From NCBI GenBank assembly GCA_031270985.1, contig JAISWR010000003.1, forward strand, positions 1 through 34,287: a stretch of 34,287 nt of DNA, given 5' to 3'. The translations under genes and the position numbers were made by a program. The notes beneath the pieces are model-generated. The model was not told the origin of the DNA and made no database searches. It saw only the letters and a list, made by a program, of their open reading frames with translations. Origin of the DNA: Bacteroidales bacterium. GTDB lineage: Bacteria > Bacteroidota > Bacteroidia > Bacteroidales > UBA4181. Shown piece by piece: positions 24,595-32,868 of the stretch (the stretch's first letter is position 1; the number at the start of each line of letters is the position of its first letter).

Positions 24595-25761
24595 TCAAAT
24601 TTGTTTCAGCGCCTGCTCAATATCTTCAATCAAATCCTCAATGTCTTCCACGCCGGCAGAAACGCGGATGAGCGTATCGGTGATACCGGTTTTTCGGCGG
24701 GTTTCCGGATCGACGGAAGAATGGGTCATTGCCGCAGGCAGTTCAATGAGGGATTCTACGCCGCCGAGACTTTCCGCGAGTGCAAAGATATGGAGACTTT
24801 CTAAAAATTTTTTTGCATCGACCACAGAGCCTTTTATTTCAAATGATAGTACGCCCCCAAATCCGGAGGACTGCGCTTTTGACAATTCATGTTGCGGGTG
24901 ACTTGCCAATCCGGGATAAATTACGCGATTCGCTTTGGGGTGCCGTTCCAGATAACGGGCGATGGACAAAGCGTTTTGCTGATGCCGTTCCATGCGCAAA
25001 GCCAGTGTTTTCACTCCGCGCAGGGTGAGGTACGAATCCAGCGGGGAAAGTACCGCTCCTACGGCATTCTGACGATGCCGTATCTGCTCGTAAAGAGCGG
25101 TGTCGGCAAGCAGGACGGCGCCGCCCAGTACGTCACTGTGTCCTCCGATATATTTGGTGGAACTGTGTACGACAAGATCGGCGCCCAAGTCCAACGGTTT
25201 TTGGAAAAACGGCGACAGAAAGGTGTTGTCCACCAACAACAATAATCCGTGTTGATGAGTAATTCCGGCAATGGCGCGAATATCGCAAACTTTCAGCAAC
25301 GGATTGGACGGCGACTCTATCCATACCAACCGCGTGTTGGGTTGTATGGCAGCCTCAACAGATGCGGCGTCGCTTGCATCCACATACGACACATCAATGC
25401 CGTATTCATTGAAAATATGGTTGAACAGGCGTTTTGTCCCGCCATACAGGTCATCGAACGCTACGATATGGTCGCCGCTTTTGACCAGCGCAAGCAACAC
25501 GGTGGTTTCTGCTGCAAGTCCCGAGCTGAACGTCAATCCATACCGTGCATTCTCGAGCGACGCAAGTTTGGTTTCCAGCGCCTTGCGTGTGGGATTAAGC
25601 GAACGGGTGTATTCATAACCCGCCGTAGGAATATCTACCTGTTTGCGGGCAAAAGTGGTGGACAGATGAACAGGCGCCACCACATCTCCCGTCGCTCCTT
25701 CCCTGAAATCGGGCTCTTCGCCCGCATGGATACTGTTGGTTGAAAAACCGTATTTACTCAT
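24595..25761 (-). CDS. Cystathionine gamma-lyase/gamma-synthase family PLP enzyme
   Basis: A 388-residue Cys/Met-metabolism PLP enzyme (fold type I). The PLP lysine is K203 in SSTKYIGGHSDVLGG; the phosphate-binding YTRSLNPTRKALE (51-63) and the FALAESLGGVESLIELPAAMTH segment are also present. This group covers cystathionine gamma-synthase, beta-lyase and gamma-lyase, which are hard to tell apart by eye. The adjacent cystathionine beta-synthase favours gamma-lyase, cleaving cystathionine to cysteine in reverse transsulfuration. The start was placed at ATG 25761; an in-frame TTG at 25770 adds three residues. It lies 105 bp after the beta-synthase gene. Confidence 0.93.
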   Translation of the reverse strand: MSKYGFSTNSIHAGEEPDFREGATGDVVAPVHLSTTFARKQVDIPTAGYEYTRSLNPTRKALETKLASLENARYGLTFSSGLAAETTVLLALVKSGDHIVAFDDLYGGTKRLFNHIFNEYGIDVSYVDASDAASVEAAIQPNTRLVWIESPSNPLLKVCDIRAIAGITHQHGLLLLVDNTFLSPFFQKPLDLGADLVVHSSTKYIGGHSDVLGGAVLLADTALYEQIRHRQNAVGAVLSPLDSYLTLRGVKTLALRMERHQQNALSIARYLERHPKANRVIYPGLASHPQHELSKAQSSGFGGVLSFEIKGSVVDAKKFLESLHIFALAESLGGVESLIELPAAMTHSSVDPETRRKTGITDTLIRVSAGVEDIEDLIEDIEQALKQI

Positions 25762-25866
25762 GTTTGTCAATTTATTTTATCGCTGCAACGTTTTGCCCAA
25801 ATCCCGTGATGCTCCCGCACGCTGATCGTTTTATGATTCATCATGAAAATCGCAGTTTGCATGTTT

Positions 25867-27237
25867 TCAGGATTCAGGCGCTATTTTTAACCGGTTGATG
25901 AAATCTATCTTGGTAATCAATCCTTCAAAATCGCCTTGCGGGTTCACCACGATAGCCACCAATCCGTCCGTAAGGATTTTGACTAATTCGTCCCTTCCGG
26001 CAGTATAAGGAATAGTGGTCAGCTCTTTGGTCATGATCTCTTTCACCGGCGTGTCCAAGGTATGTCCTTGGGTGTAGAGGGCGAGCAACAAGTCCGATTC
26101 ATCGATGATGCCCGTCAGTTGCCTGTTTTCCAACACGGGCAACTGCGAAATGTCGTAAAGTTTGAATCTGCCGTACACGGTTTTCAGGGTGTCGTCCGGC
26201 GCCACAAAGACGATGGAGTTGTCCTCGAAACGGCGCGAGATAAAATCGCGCAGGTCGCCGAAAAGTTTGCGTTCCGCCAATCCGTGATCAAGCAACCAGT
26301 AGTCGTTGTACATCTTGGACAGGTATTTGTTGCCGCTGTCGCAGACAAAGGTAATCACCCGTTTAGGGACGGTTTGTTCGCGGCAATACCTGAGGGCGGC
26401 GCTCAACAACGTACCCGATGAGGCGCCGGCAAGGATTCCTTCGTTGCGAAGCAAGTTGCGCACGGCGTCAAAACTCTCTTTGTCGCTGATGGTATAGGCT
26501 TTTCGGATCAATGAAAAATCGGCAATAGCAGGCACAAAATCTTCTCCGATGCCTTCCACCAGCCATGATCCGGCATTTGTCCGCAGGACGCCCGTATTGA
26601 CATAATCGGCAAGGACAGAGCCTTCGGGATCTGCAAGAATAAACTCGGTTTGCGGGGATACTTTTTTGAAAAACCGCGTCAAACCGGTGACGGTGCCCGA
26701 TGAACCTGCGCCTGTGATTACGGCATCTACACGATGTTCCAACTGTTCCCAGATTTCCGGTGCGGTAGTGGTTTCGTGCGCCAATGGATTATCTTGATTT
26801 TCAAATTGATTGATGTAGAAAGCGCCCCGTTCTCCGGCAATACGCTGCGCATAATCCTGATAATATTCCGCGTGCCCTTTCCCTACGTCGGAACGGGTGA
26901 GCAAGATCTCCACGCCCAATGCACGCAAATGGTTGATCTTTTCCTGACTCATTTTATCGGGTATCACCAGAACCAGTTTGTACCCTTTCATACGTGCCGC
27001 CAGCGCCAGTCCGATGCCGGTATTGCCGGCAGTGGCCTCTACGAGAATATCGCCGGGTTTGATAGCTCCCCGTTTTTCGGCTTCGCTGATCATGGTCAGC
27101 CCTATGCGGTCTTTGATAGAGCCGCCCGGATTCTGGTTTTCAAGTTTTACAAACAACCGGCAAAGTCCCGTATCCGTATGGGTAAGTTCCACTATCGGAG
27201 TATTGCCGATGGTCTCAAGAATATTTCCTACTATCAT
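25867..27237 (-). CDS. Cystathionine beta-synthase with C-terminal CBS-domain pair
   Basis: A 456-residue fold-type II PLP enzyme. The N-terminus (NILETIGNTPIVEL) leads directly into the catalytic core with PLP lysine K42 in GGSIKDRIG, the cofactor asparagine in ATAGNTGIGLA (69-79), and the phosphate-binding GAGSSGTVTGL loop. Two CBS modules fill about residues 335-452. The heme-binding N-terminal extension of animal enzymes is absent. It should condense homocysteine with serine to make cystathionine, possibly tuned by an adenosyl ligand on the CBS pair. The core alone resembles cysteine synthase, so O-acetylserine use cannot be ruled out, but the CBS pair and partner gene support transsulfuration. 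It is first in a two-gene unit. Confidence 0.93.
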   Translation of the reverse strand: MIVGNILETIGNTPIVELTHTDTGLCRLFVKLENQNPGGSIKDRIGLTMISEAEKRGAIKPGDILVEATAGNTGIGLALAARMKGYKLVLVIPDKMSQEKINHLRALGVEILLTRSDVGKGHAEYYQDYAQRIAGERGAFYINQFENQDNPLAHETTTAPEIWEQLEHRVDAVITGAGSSGTVTGLTRFFKKVSPQTEFILADPEGSVLADYVNTGVLRTNAGSWLVEGIGEDFVPAIADFSLIRKAYTISDKESFDAVRNLLRNEGILAGASSGTLLSAALRYCREQTVPKRVITFVCDSGNKYLSKMYNDYWLLDHGLAERKLFGDLRDFISRRFEDNSIVFVAPDDTLKTVYGRFKLYDISQLPVLENRQLTGIIDESDLLLALYTQGHTLDTPVKEIMTKELTTIPYTAGRDELVKILTDGLVAIVVNPQGDFEGLITKIDFINRLKIAPES

Positions 27238-27378
27238 GGTATTTTCGGTGATTATTGCGTGTTTCGCCTCAACCGGTTTTTATAAAGGTTTAAGACCGTT
27301 AAAATAATGTTTTCCTGAGGCTTATCGATCCTGTGCGCCTCATTCGTTTGTAAAATAACGATTCATCTATTTTAGATT

Positions 27379-27429
27379 ACAAATATGGTATGGAAAAAGC
27401 AGTCATGAAATACCACAAATATGGTATTT
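27379..27429. promoter_or_regulatory. Candidate operator: repeated ACAAATATGGTAT with inverted arms
   Basis: ACAAATATGGTAT occurs twice (27379-27391 and 27415-27427), 36 bp apart. The second copy is part of a palindrome, AAATACCA-6 bases-TGGTATTT, at 27408-27429. Direct plus inverted repeats about 140-190 bp upstream of the cystathionine beta-synthase start suggest a regulator site. Nothing else was found in 27238-27532. Confidence 0.4.
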
Positions 27430-27532
27430 CCATTTTGTTTAACCGCGTTCGGACACGGAATGAACGGTTTTACATCCGTTGGAAATTTTATTTCAATCTT
27501 TCGCCAACTTCTCTGCTGTCCGGATTGTTATT

Positions 27533-27550
27533 GTCATATAATAATATGAC
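27533..27550. repeat. Short hairpin-forming inverted repeat
   Basis: GTCATAT and ATATGAC flank AATA, a 7-bp stem with a 4-base loop followed by TTTTCTTT on the plus strand. It is AT-rich and weak as a terminator, and no plus-strand gene ends just before it. Confidence 0.3.
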
Positions 27551-27571
27551 TTTTCTTTAAAAAACAGAACC

Positions 27572-27766
27572 ATGGGAATCATTAAAATAAAAACATCCGC
27601 TGATCGTCAGCGGAAACAGACACAATCAATGGATACCGACGACACGCTCCGCAAAAACAAGGAAGAGGGCGAAGATACAAAAGGTTACCGGATGGAATAT
27701 CCGCCGTCGCAGCCATTGTCCGATGAAACGCAAACGTTCGGACACAGTGAATTTTGGGTGGGTTGA
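27572..27766 (+). CDS. Small hydrophilic hypothetical protein (uncertain)
   Basis: A 64-residue ATG-initiated reading frame rich in charged residues (for example TLRKNKEEGEDTKGYRMEYPP). There is no signal peptide, no membrane segment and no family that I recognise. Its codons look like those of neighbouring genes and it does not overlap a supported gene. Against it, a hairpin that fits a terminator for the opposite strand (27596-27614) lies within it. Treat as a possible gene only. Confidence 0.35.
   Translation: MGIIKIKTSADRQRKQTQSMDTDDTLRKNKEEGEDTKGYRMEYPPSQPLSDETQTFGHSEFWVG
27596..27614 (-). terminator. Possible intrinsic terminator downstream of the PorT-family gene
   Basis: A perfect 8-bp stem TCCGCTGA/TCAGCGGA with a 3-base loop is followed on the minus strand by TGTTTTTATTTTAA. 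It is about 160 bases past the stop of the PorT-family gene, which transcribes toward it. The tight loop and T-rich tail fit a rho-independent terminator. It lies inside the doubtful small ORF at 27572-27766. Confidence 0.5.
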
Positions 27767-27773
27767 CACAAAT

Positions 27774-28481
27774 TCATTCGATATAAATGGAAAACAGATA
27801 TACTGACGAACGAAGTTTGTCAATGGCATTTTGGAATTCGGGATGAGGGGTGGCTCTCCTTTTGAGCACGTCAAACATACCCCACGAACCGCGTATCTCG
27901 AAGGTCAATTTGAAATATGGAAAATAAAAATCGAATCCGCCACCCACTTCGTAGCACAGGTCGGCGAGGCTCAAATCCATATAAATTTCGTCTTCTTCTC
28001 GGTATGTTTTGGCAAGGTCGAAACGGGGATTTATCCCGCCCACCAGAAAGCCGCGCATGTTATTAACGCGCGTCGATTTGTATTTGAGCAGTATCGGCAG
28101 TTCTATGTAACTGGATTCCAGCTGCTGTTTGTCGTCAAACAGTTCGTTGTGGCGATAGAACATCAATTGGCGCGACCCGAAAGCCACGCCCGGCAGAAAT
28201 CTCAGTTCTATCCTGTCGGTCATCCGCATAGCGGCAACCGCCTGAATATGGAATCCCGGAGATAATTTGGATACGTTCGCCGTCAGGGAGTCTGTCTGAT
28301 AATGAGCCAAAGACGGGGTAACGGTATAATCCATCGCATTCAATCCCAGACAAAAGCCAAAATGGATAATGCGGTTGTCATGTTGCTGGTAATTCAGTAT
28401 TTTATTGTTCGATTGTGCCGATATTCCTATACAACAGAAAATCAACACTATGGAACAGACTGTTATCTTTTTTAATTTCAC
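27774..28481 (-). CDS. porT: PorT-family outer-membrane protein (type IX secretion related)
   Basis: A 235-residue protein with a signal peptide (MKLKKITVCSIVLIFCCIGISAQ). The mature part has segments characteristic of PorT-family barrels: RIIHFGFCLGLNAMDYTV, LSPGFHIQAVAAMRMTDRIELRFLPGVAFGSRQLMFY, SSYIELPILLKYKS, and the YEVGGGFDFYFPYFKLTFEIRGSWG block. PorT/SprT is required for type IX secretion and gliding in Bacteroidota; its precise role in the machinery is unsettled. The family also has members in species without proven type IX secretion. It lies 50 bp after the GDP-mannose pyrophosphorylase gene. A TATATTTG box (28533-28540) overlaps the end of that gene. Confidence 0.75.
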   Translation of the reverse strand: MKLKKITVCSIVLIFCCIGISAQSNNKILNYQQHDNRIIHFGFCLGLNAMDYTVTPSLAHYQTDSLTANVSKLSPGFHIQAVAAMRMTDRIELRFLPGVAFGSRQLMFYRHNELFDDKQQLESSYIELPILLKYKSTRVNNMRGFLVGGINPRFDLAKTYREEDEIYMDLSLADLCYEVGGGFDFYFPYFKLTFEIRGSWGMFDVLKRRATPHPEFQNAIDKLRSSVYLFSIYIE

Positions 28482-28531
28482 TCTTTTCGACGTTTTTCAT
28501 GTAAAACGCTTTCCGCTATATTTTTATTGTG

Positions 28532-29623
28532 TCAAATATACTGTTCGCCTCCGTTTAATTTTACGTGGTTCACGAAATCTTTGATTTGCTGTTCGCTGTC
28601 TTTCTTGCAAATCAGCAGTACATCATCGGTTTGTACCACAATCATGTCTTCAAGTCCCTGTATTACGGCGAGTTTATGCGGATGTATGTTGATTTCGCAC
28701 GATTTGGTATCATACAGGAAAACATGGTTGCCTACTACTGCGTTTCGCCTCTTGTCTTTTTTCTGATTGACATACAGCGACCCCCATGTACCGATGTCCG
28801 ACCAGCCGAAATCGGCACACAATACATACACGTTGTCTGCTTTTTCCATGATGGCGTAGTCTATGGAAATGCTTTTGCTTTGCGCATAGATGTCACACAC
28901 CGTTGCCGCCTCTTCCCCTGTGCCGAGTTTGTCGATGTGCTTGCGGAACATTGTGTTGATGGCGGGCATGTGGAGGTCAAAAGCCTGCATAATAGCCGGC
29001 AACGACCAGAAAAACATGCCCGAATTCCAGAAAAATTCGCCGCTTTCAAAAAACACTTTCGCCACATCCATTTTTGGTTTTTCGGTGAAAGTTTTTACTT
29101 TTTTTAAGTCCGAAATATTTATTTCGGGAAGTTCTTCGTTCGAGGTTTGAATATAGCCGTAGCCTGTTTCGGGACGACTGGGTTTGATCCCGATGGTGAG
29201 CAATGCCGGATGAGTGGCTGTAAAATCCAGTCCTTGACGCACTATGCGCAAAAATTCCGCTTCATTGAGAATCAGGTGATCCGACGGCGCTACAATGATG
29301 TTGGCATTGGGATTTTCCTGCGATATTTTGAAATTGGCATAAGCGATACACGGGGCGGTATTCTTGCGCATCGGTTCGAGCAATACCTGTTTCTCCTCTA
29401 TTTCAAGCTGTTCGATCGTGATCTCTTTGTATATATCGTTGGTCACGATGTAGATGTTTTCGCGCGGAACCACCTTGCAGAACCGGTCGAATGTCTGCTG
29501 TATCAGTGTTTTCCCTTCGCCCAATATGTCCAAAAACTGTTTGGGATGATTTGTCCGGCTGAGGGGCCAGAAACGGCTACCCACGCCGCCTGCCATGATA
29601 ACGCAATAATTGTTGGGGTTCAT
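28532..29623 (-). CDS. manC: Mannose-1-phosphate guanylyltransferase (GDP-mannose pyrophosphorylase)
   Basis: A 363-residue nucleotidyltransferase that makes GDP-mannose from GTP and mannose-1-phosphate, for capsule, O-antigen or glycoprotein sugar synthesis. The N-terminal signature AGGVGSRFWPLSR (11-23) with KQFLDILGEGKTLIQQ is diagnostic. VAPSDHLI and FTEKP follow, then the FFWNSGMFFWSL segment and the substrate-binding region ADFGWSDIGTWGSLY typical of the GMP family. The C-terminal phosphomannose isomerase domain of bifunctional ManC proteins is absent, as is usual in Bacteroidota. It lies 19 bp after a small ORF and 50 bp before the PorT-family gene. Confidence 0.96.
   Translation of the reverse strand: MNPNNYCVIMAGGVGSRFWPLSRTNHPKQFLDILGEGKTLIQQTFDRFCKVVPRENIYIVTNDIYKEITIEQLEIEEKQVLLEPMRKNTAPCIAYANFKISQENPNANIIVAPSDHLILNEAEFLRIVRQGLDFTATHPALLTIGIKPSRPETGYGYIQTSNEELPEINISDLKKVKTFTEKPKMDVAKVFFESGEFFWNSGMFFWSLPAIMQAFDLHMPAINTMFRKHIDKLGTGEEAATVCDIYAQSKSISIDYAIMEKADNVYVLCADFGWSDIGTWGSLYVNQKKDKRRNAVVGNHVFLYDTKSCEINIHPHKLAVIQGLEDMIVVQTDDVLLICKKDSEQQIKDFVNHVKLNGGEQYI
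28533..28540 (-). promoter_or_regulatory. Candidate -7 promoter box before the PorT-family gene
   Basis: TATATTTG on the minus strand, about 52 bases before the PorT-family start and overlapping the last codons of the upstream gene, fits TAnnTTTG. The AT-rich place near a stop codon makes a chance match possible. Confidence 0.3.
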
Positions 29624-29642
29624 TCGTGCAAATAATTAAGGT

Positions 29643-29840
29643 TCAACGGTGAGCCACCGCATCGGATGCCTGTATGTATATCCGATCCAGCATACTTTTA
29701 CTTACCTGTTGCTCCGCATTGCGAAATAATTCTGCAACATCGGCGTCCGTCAAGATTTCATCATTATAATATGCCTGATGTTGAATATCCGGATAGCGTT
29801 GCAATAAAAATAAAAGGGTAAATTTAACTGTCATAAGCAT
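29643..29840 (-). CDS. Small conserved-looking hypothetical protein
   Basis: A frame of 65 residues (63 from a second ATG at 29834). It begins with a short hydrophobic stretch (TVKFTLLFLLQRYP) and continues as a hydrophilic, probably helical chain (EILTDADVAELFRNAEQQVSKSMLDRIYIQAS). No family is recognised. It fills the only place on the strand between manC (19 bp downstream) and the divergent carboxypeptidase gene, and its composition looks protein-like. No ribosome binding site stands out, as is common in this phylum. Confidence 0.5.
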   Translation of the reverse strand: MLMTVKFTLLFLLQRYPDIQHQAYYNDEILTDADVAELFRNAEQQVSKSMLDRIYIQASDAVAHR

Positions 29841-29936
29841 ATCTTTTTACGGATTTTTAAAAATTCTATTCTTTTTATTAATGGAAAACGATTGTTTGCG
29901 GCAATTATTGTATCTTGCAAAAATATTTTTGATATC

Positions 29937-31367
29937 ATGATGCCGAAACGTTTATTCCTGTTTTTGATGTGCCTGCCTGCTGCACTTGCGGCGCAAACGC
30001 CGTTGCAACGTAGCCTTGATCGTTTGTTGGAGGACGATTTTTACCAAACGGCAACTGTCGGTATATCCGTGTATGACCTTACCGACGACCAATTGTTATA
30101 CACCAGAAATGACCGTCGGCTGTGCCGTCCCGCTTCCAACACCAAACTGCTCACGGCAGCGGCGGCGGTGCATTATCTGGGTGCGTCGTACGAATTTCGC
30201 ACATGGCTGTTGCGCACGGGAACGATAGACGCCGACAGTTGCCTGCACGGCGATTTGTACCTTGCCGGCGGGTTTGATCCCGAATTTACTTCCGGCAATC
30301 TGGACACGCTGGTACAGTTGCTGAAACTGTCGGGTGTCAGGCGCTTTGCGGGCAATGTGTATGCCGACGCCTCCGCGGCGGACGAAATGCCGTGGGGAAA
30401 GGGCTGGTCATGGGATGACGATATGGAAGCATTTCAACCGTATCTGTCGCCCGTGCCTGTGAACAAGGGCGTAGTGAAATTGAAAATATCGCCGATGGAG
30501 GTCGGCACTCGTCCGGTCATACAAACAAACCCCGGCACTGCGTATGTTGAGATCGACAACCGTGCGACAACCATTGCAAAAACAGACGAACCGCCGGCAA
30601 AAAGTTTGCGTTTCCGGCGTACTTTCAACGGCGTCGGCAATGTAATTACCGTGTCGGGAAGCATCGCCGCCAATGCCCGCCCTTACGAGATCTCCATCAG
30701 TATACAGTCGCCCAACAGTTACGTATTGACGCTGTTTGCGGAAAAACTTGCGGAGCAGTTGCCGGGCAGCCTTCCGGTGTGCGGCGGTACGGCAATTCCT
30801 CCTGTTCCGCCGGATACCGTAGGATATACCGCCCACCGGATGCCTGATGTCATCCTGCGCATGAACAAAGAAAGCGATAACCTGAATGCCGAAATGCTGT
30901 TGTACGCTATCGGGTTGCAATGCTGTGGCAAACCTTCGTCAACGGAAAAAGGGATAGGGCAGGTGCGAGAAATGATACGGCAACAGTTGAAACTCAAACC
31001 TGAGAATTACAGCATTGTGGATGGCTCCGGACTGTCGCATCAAAACTACCTGACGCCCGAACTCATCACAACATTGCTGCACTACATGTACCACACGCCC
31101 GATTTTCGCCTCTTCCGCGCATCTCTACCCGAAGCCGGCATAGACGGAACGCTGAAAAACAGATTGAAAAAGAAATCCGTGTATCGCAAGGTGTTTGCCA
31201 AAACGGGGTCGCTCACAGGCGTAAGCACTCTATCGGGCTATATGGAAGCTGACAACGGGCATCTGCTGGCATTTTCCATCATGATACAGAACTTCGTCGA
31301 AAAAACATCTCCGGTGGCTATCCGCTACATTGACGGGATCTGCGAACAGGTGATGCGTGATCTTTGA
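29937..31367 (+). CDS. dacB: D-alanyl-D-alanine carboxypeptidase/endopeptidase, peptidase S13 (PBP4 type)
   Basis: A 476-residue penicillin-binding protein with a signal peptide (MMPKRLFLFLMCLPAALAAQ), acting in the periplasm on peptidoglycan stem peptides and crosslinks. All three active-site motifs are intact: SxxK as S67-N-T-K70, SxN as S313-D-N315, and KTG at 422-424. The region between the first two motifs is the long insertion that marks the S13/PBP4 class. Start: two adjacent ATGs (29937, 29940) open the signal peptide; the frame to 29892 adds residues unlike a signal. It is transcribed alone, divergent from manC and convergent with fumC, with no strong terminator in the 67-base gap. 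Confidence 0.95.
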   Translation: MMPKRLFLFLMCLPAALAAQTPLQRSLDRLLEDDFYQTATVGISVYDLTDDQLLYTRNDRRLCRPASNTKLLTAAAAVHYLGASYEFRTWLLRTGTIDADSCLHGDLYLAGGFDPEFTSGNLDTLVQLLKLSGVRRFAGNVYADASAADEMPWGKGWSWDDDMEAFQPYLSPVPVNKGVVKLKISPMEVGTRPVIQTNPGTAYVEIDNRATTIAKTDEPPAKSLRFRRTFNGVGNVITVSGSIAANARPYEISISIQSPNSYVLTLFAEKLAEQLPGSLPVCGGTAIPPVPPDTVGYTAHRMPDVILRMNKESDNLNAEMLLYAIGLQCCGKPSSTEKGIGQVREMIRQQLKLKPENYSIVDGSGLSHQNYLTPELITTLLHYMYHTPDFRLFRASLPEAGIDGTLKNRLKKKSVYRKVFAKTGSLTGVSTLSGYMEADNGHLLAFSIMIQNFVEKTSPVAIRYIDGICEQVMRDL

Positions 31368-31434
31368 CCATCGGAACCACACGACCGAAATTTGCGGATT
31401 TTCAGACCCGACTTTGTCCGCTACATCCTGATCA

Positions 31435-32832
31435 TCAAATTTTCCCGACCATTTTGGCGGGCGCCACCCATTGGTCAAACTCTTCAGCGGTGAGGTGTCC
31501 AAGTTCAACGGCGGCCTCTTTGAGGGTTTTGCCTTCTTTGTGGGCTTTTTTGGCGATCTCCGCCGCTTTGTAATATCCTATTTTGGGGTTCAACGCCGTT
31601 ACCAGCATCAATGAGTTATCCAAATGTTTTTTGATGTTGGTTTCGACAGGTTCAAGCCCGACAGCGCATTTGTCGTTGAAGCTCACGCAACCTTCGCCGA
31701 TAAGACGGGCGCTGTGCAGAAAATTATAGATAATCACCGGTTTGAATACGTTCAGTTCAAAATGTCCAGTGGCGCCGCCCACATTGATGGCCACATCGTT
31801 GCCCAGCACCTGTGCGGCAATCATGGTAAGCGCTTCGCATTGGGTGGGGTTCACTTTTCCGGGCATGATGGACGATCCGGGTTCATTGTCGGGGATATGC
31901 AATTCGCCGATGCCCGACCGCGGACCAGAACTCAACATACGAATGTCGTTGGCAATCTTCATCAGGCTGACGGCAACGGTTTTTAACGCTCCATGCGCTT
32001 CCACGATAGCATCGTGCGAAGCCAGCGATTCAAACTTGTTGGGTGCGGTAACGAAGGGCAGGCCGGTGAGTTCGGCAATCTTTTCCGCCACGTTTGCGGC
32101 GTAGTTTTCGGGGGTGTTGATGCCTGTTCCCACAGCCGTTCCGCCCAAGGCAAGTTCCGACAGATGGGGCAGCGTGTTGCGGATGGCTTTCAACCCGTGT
32201 TCAAGCTGGGCGACGTATCCGCTCAGTTCCTGACCCACGGTGAGCGGCGTAGCATCCATGAAATGTGTGCGTCCAATTTTCACTATTTTCATGTATTGTT
32301 GGCTTTTCGCTTCCAACGTCGCTTTCAGTTTTTCGATACCCGGAATGGTAGTTTCCGTCAGCATTTTGTACGCTGCAATATTCATGGCGGTGGGAAACGT
32401 GTCGTTGGATGACTGTGACTTATTCACATCGTCATTGGGCGCAAGAAATTTTTCCTTGTCGGTGAGTTGTCCCCCGTGCAACACATGTCCGCGGTATGCC
32501 ACCACTTCGTTGACGTTCATATTGCTTTGTGTCCCGCTGCCTGTCTGCCATACCACCAACGGAAAATAATCGTCCAATTGTCCGCGCAGGATTTCCTCGC
32601 ACACGGTGGCTATCAAATCGCATTTTTCTTTCGGCAACACGCCCGCCTCAAAGTTGACAAGTGCAGCCGCCTTTTTCAGGTATCCGAACGCACGGATGAT
32701 TTCCTTCGGCATCCGGTTGATGTCGCATGCAATCTTAAAATTTTCGACGCTACGTTGTGTTTGTGCACCGTAGTATGCGTCAATGGGAACTTGCACCTCT
32801 CCCATCGTGTCTTTTTCTATACGATATTCCAT
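31435..32832 (-). CDS. fumC: Class II fumarate hydratase
   Basis: A 465-residue fumarase of the oxygen-stable class II type, interconverting fumarate and malate in the cytoplasm as part of the TCA cycle or the reductive branch to succinate. The N-terminus ([25 protein letters not shown]) and the [11 protein letters not shown] loop (319-329) with the catalytic serine (S320) are diagnostic. [12 protein letters not shown] and the [12 protein letters not shown] segment, bearing the active-site histidine, also match. Aspartase and argininosuccinate lyase share the fold, but the overall match is FumC. Many Bacteroidales instead carry an Fe-S class I fumarase. A TAAATTTG box lies at 32861-32868, at the end of the sigma factor gene. 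Confidence 0.97.
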   Translation of the reverse strand: MEYRIEKDTMGEVQVPIDAYYGAQTQRSVENFKIACDINRMPKEIIRAFGYLKKAAALVNFEAGVLPKEKCDLIATVCEEILRGQLDDYFPLVVWQTGSGTQSNMNVNEVVAYRGHVLHGGQLTDKEKFLAPNDDVNKSQSSNDTFPTAMNIAAYKMLTETTIPGIEKLKATLEAKSQQYMKIVKIGRTHFMDATPLTVGQELSGYVAQLEHGLKAIRNTLPHLSELALGGTAVGTGINTPENYAANVAEKIAELTGLPFVTAPNKFESLASHDAIVEAHGALKTVAVSLMKIANDIRMLSSGPRSGIGELHIPDNEPGSSIMPGKVNPTQCEALTMIAAQVLGNDVAINVGGATGHFELNVFKPVIIYNFLHSARLIGEGCVSFNDKCAVGLEPVETNIKKHLDNSLMLVTALNPKIGYYKAAEIAKKAHKEGKTLKEAAVELGHLTAEEFDQWVAPAKMVGKI

Positions 32833-32860
32833 TGTGTTAAAATTACAGTTATTTAACCCA

Positions 32861-32868
32861 CAAATTTA
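32861..32868 (-). promoter_or_regulatory. Candidate -7 promoter box before fumC
   Basis: TAAATTTG on the minus strand fits TAnnTTTG and lies 28 bases before the fumC ATG, touching the stop codon of the sigma factor gene. It would allow fumC to be transcribed apart from the sigma gene. Confidence 0.45.

Noticed and set aside
25762-25770. TTG start for the cystathionine lyase/synthase gene
   Set aside because: An ATG three codons later fits the family N-terminus, and nothing supports the rare start.
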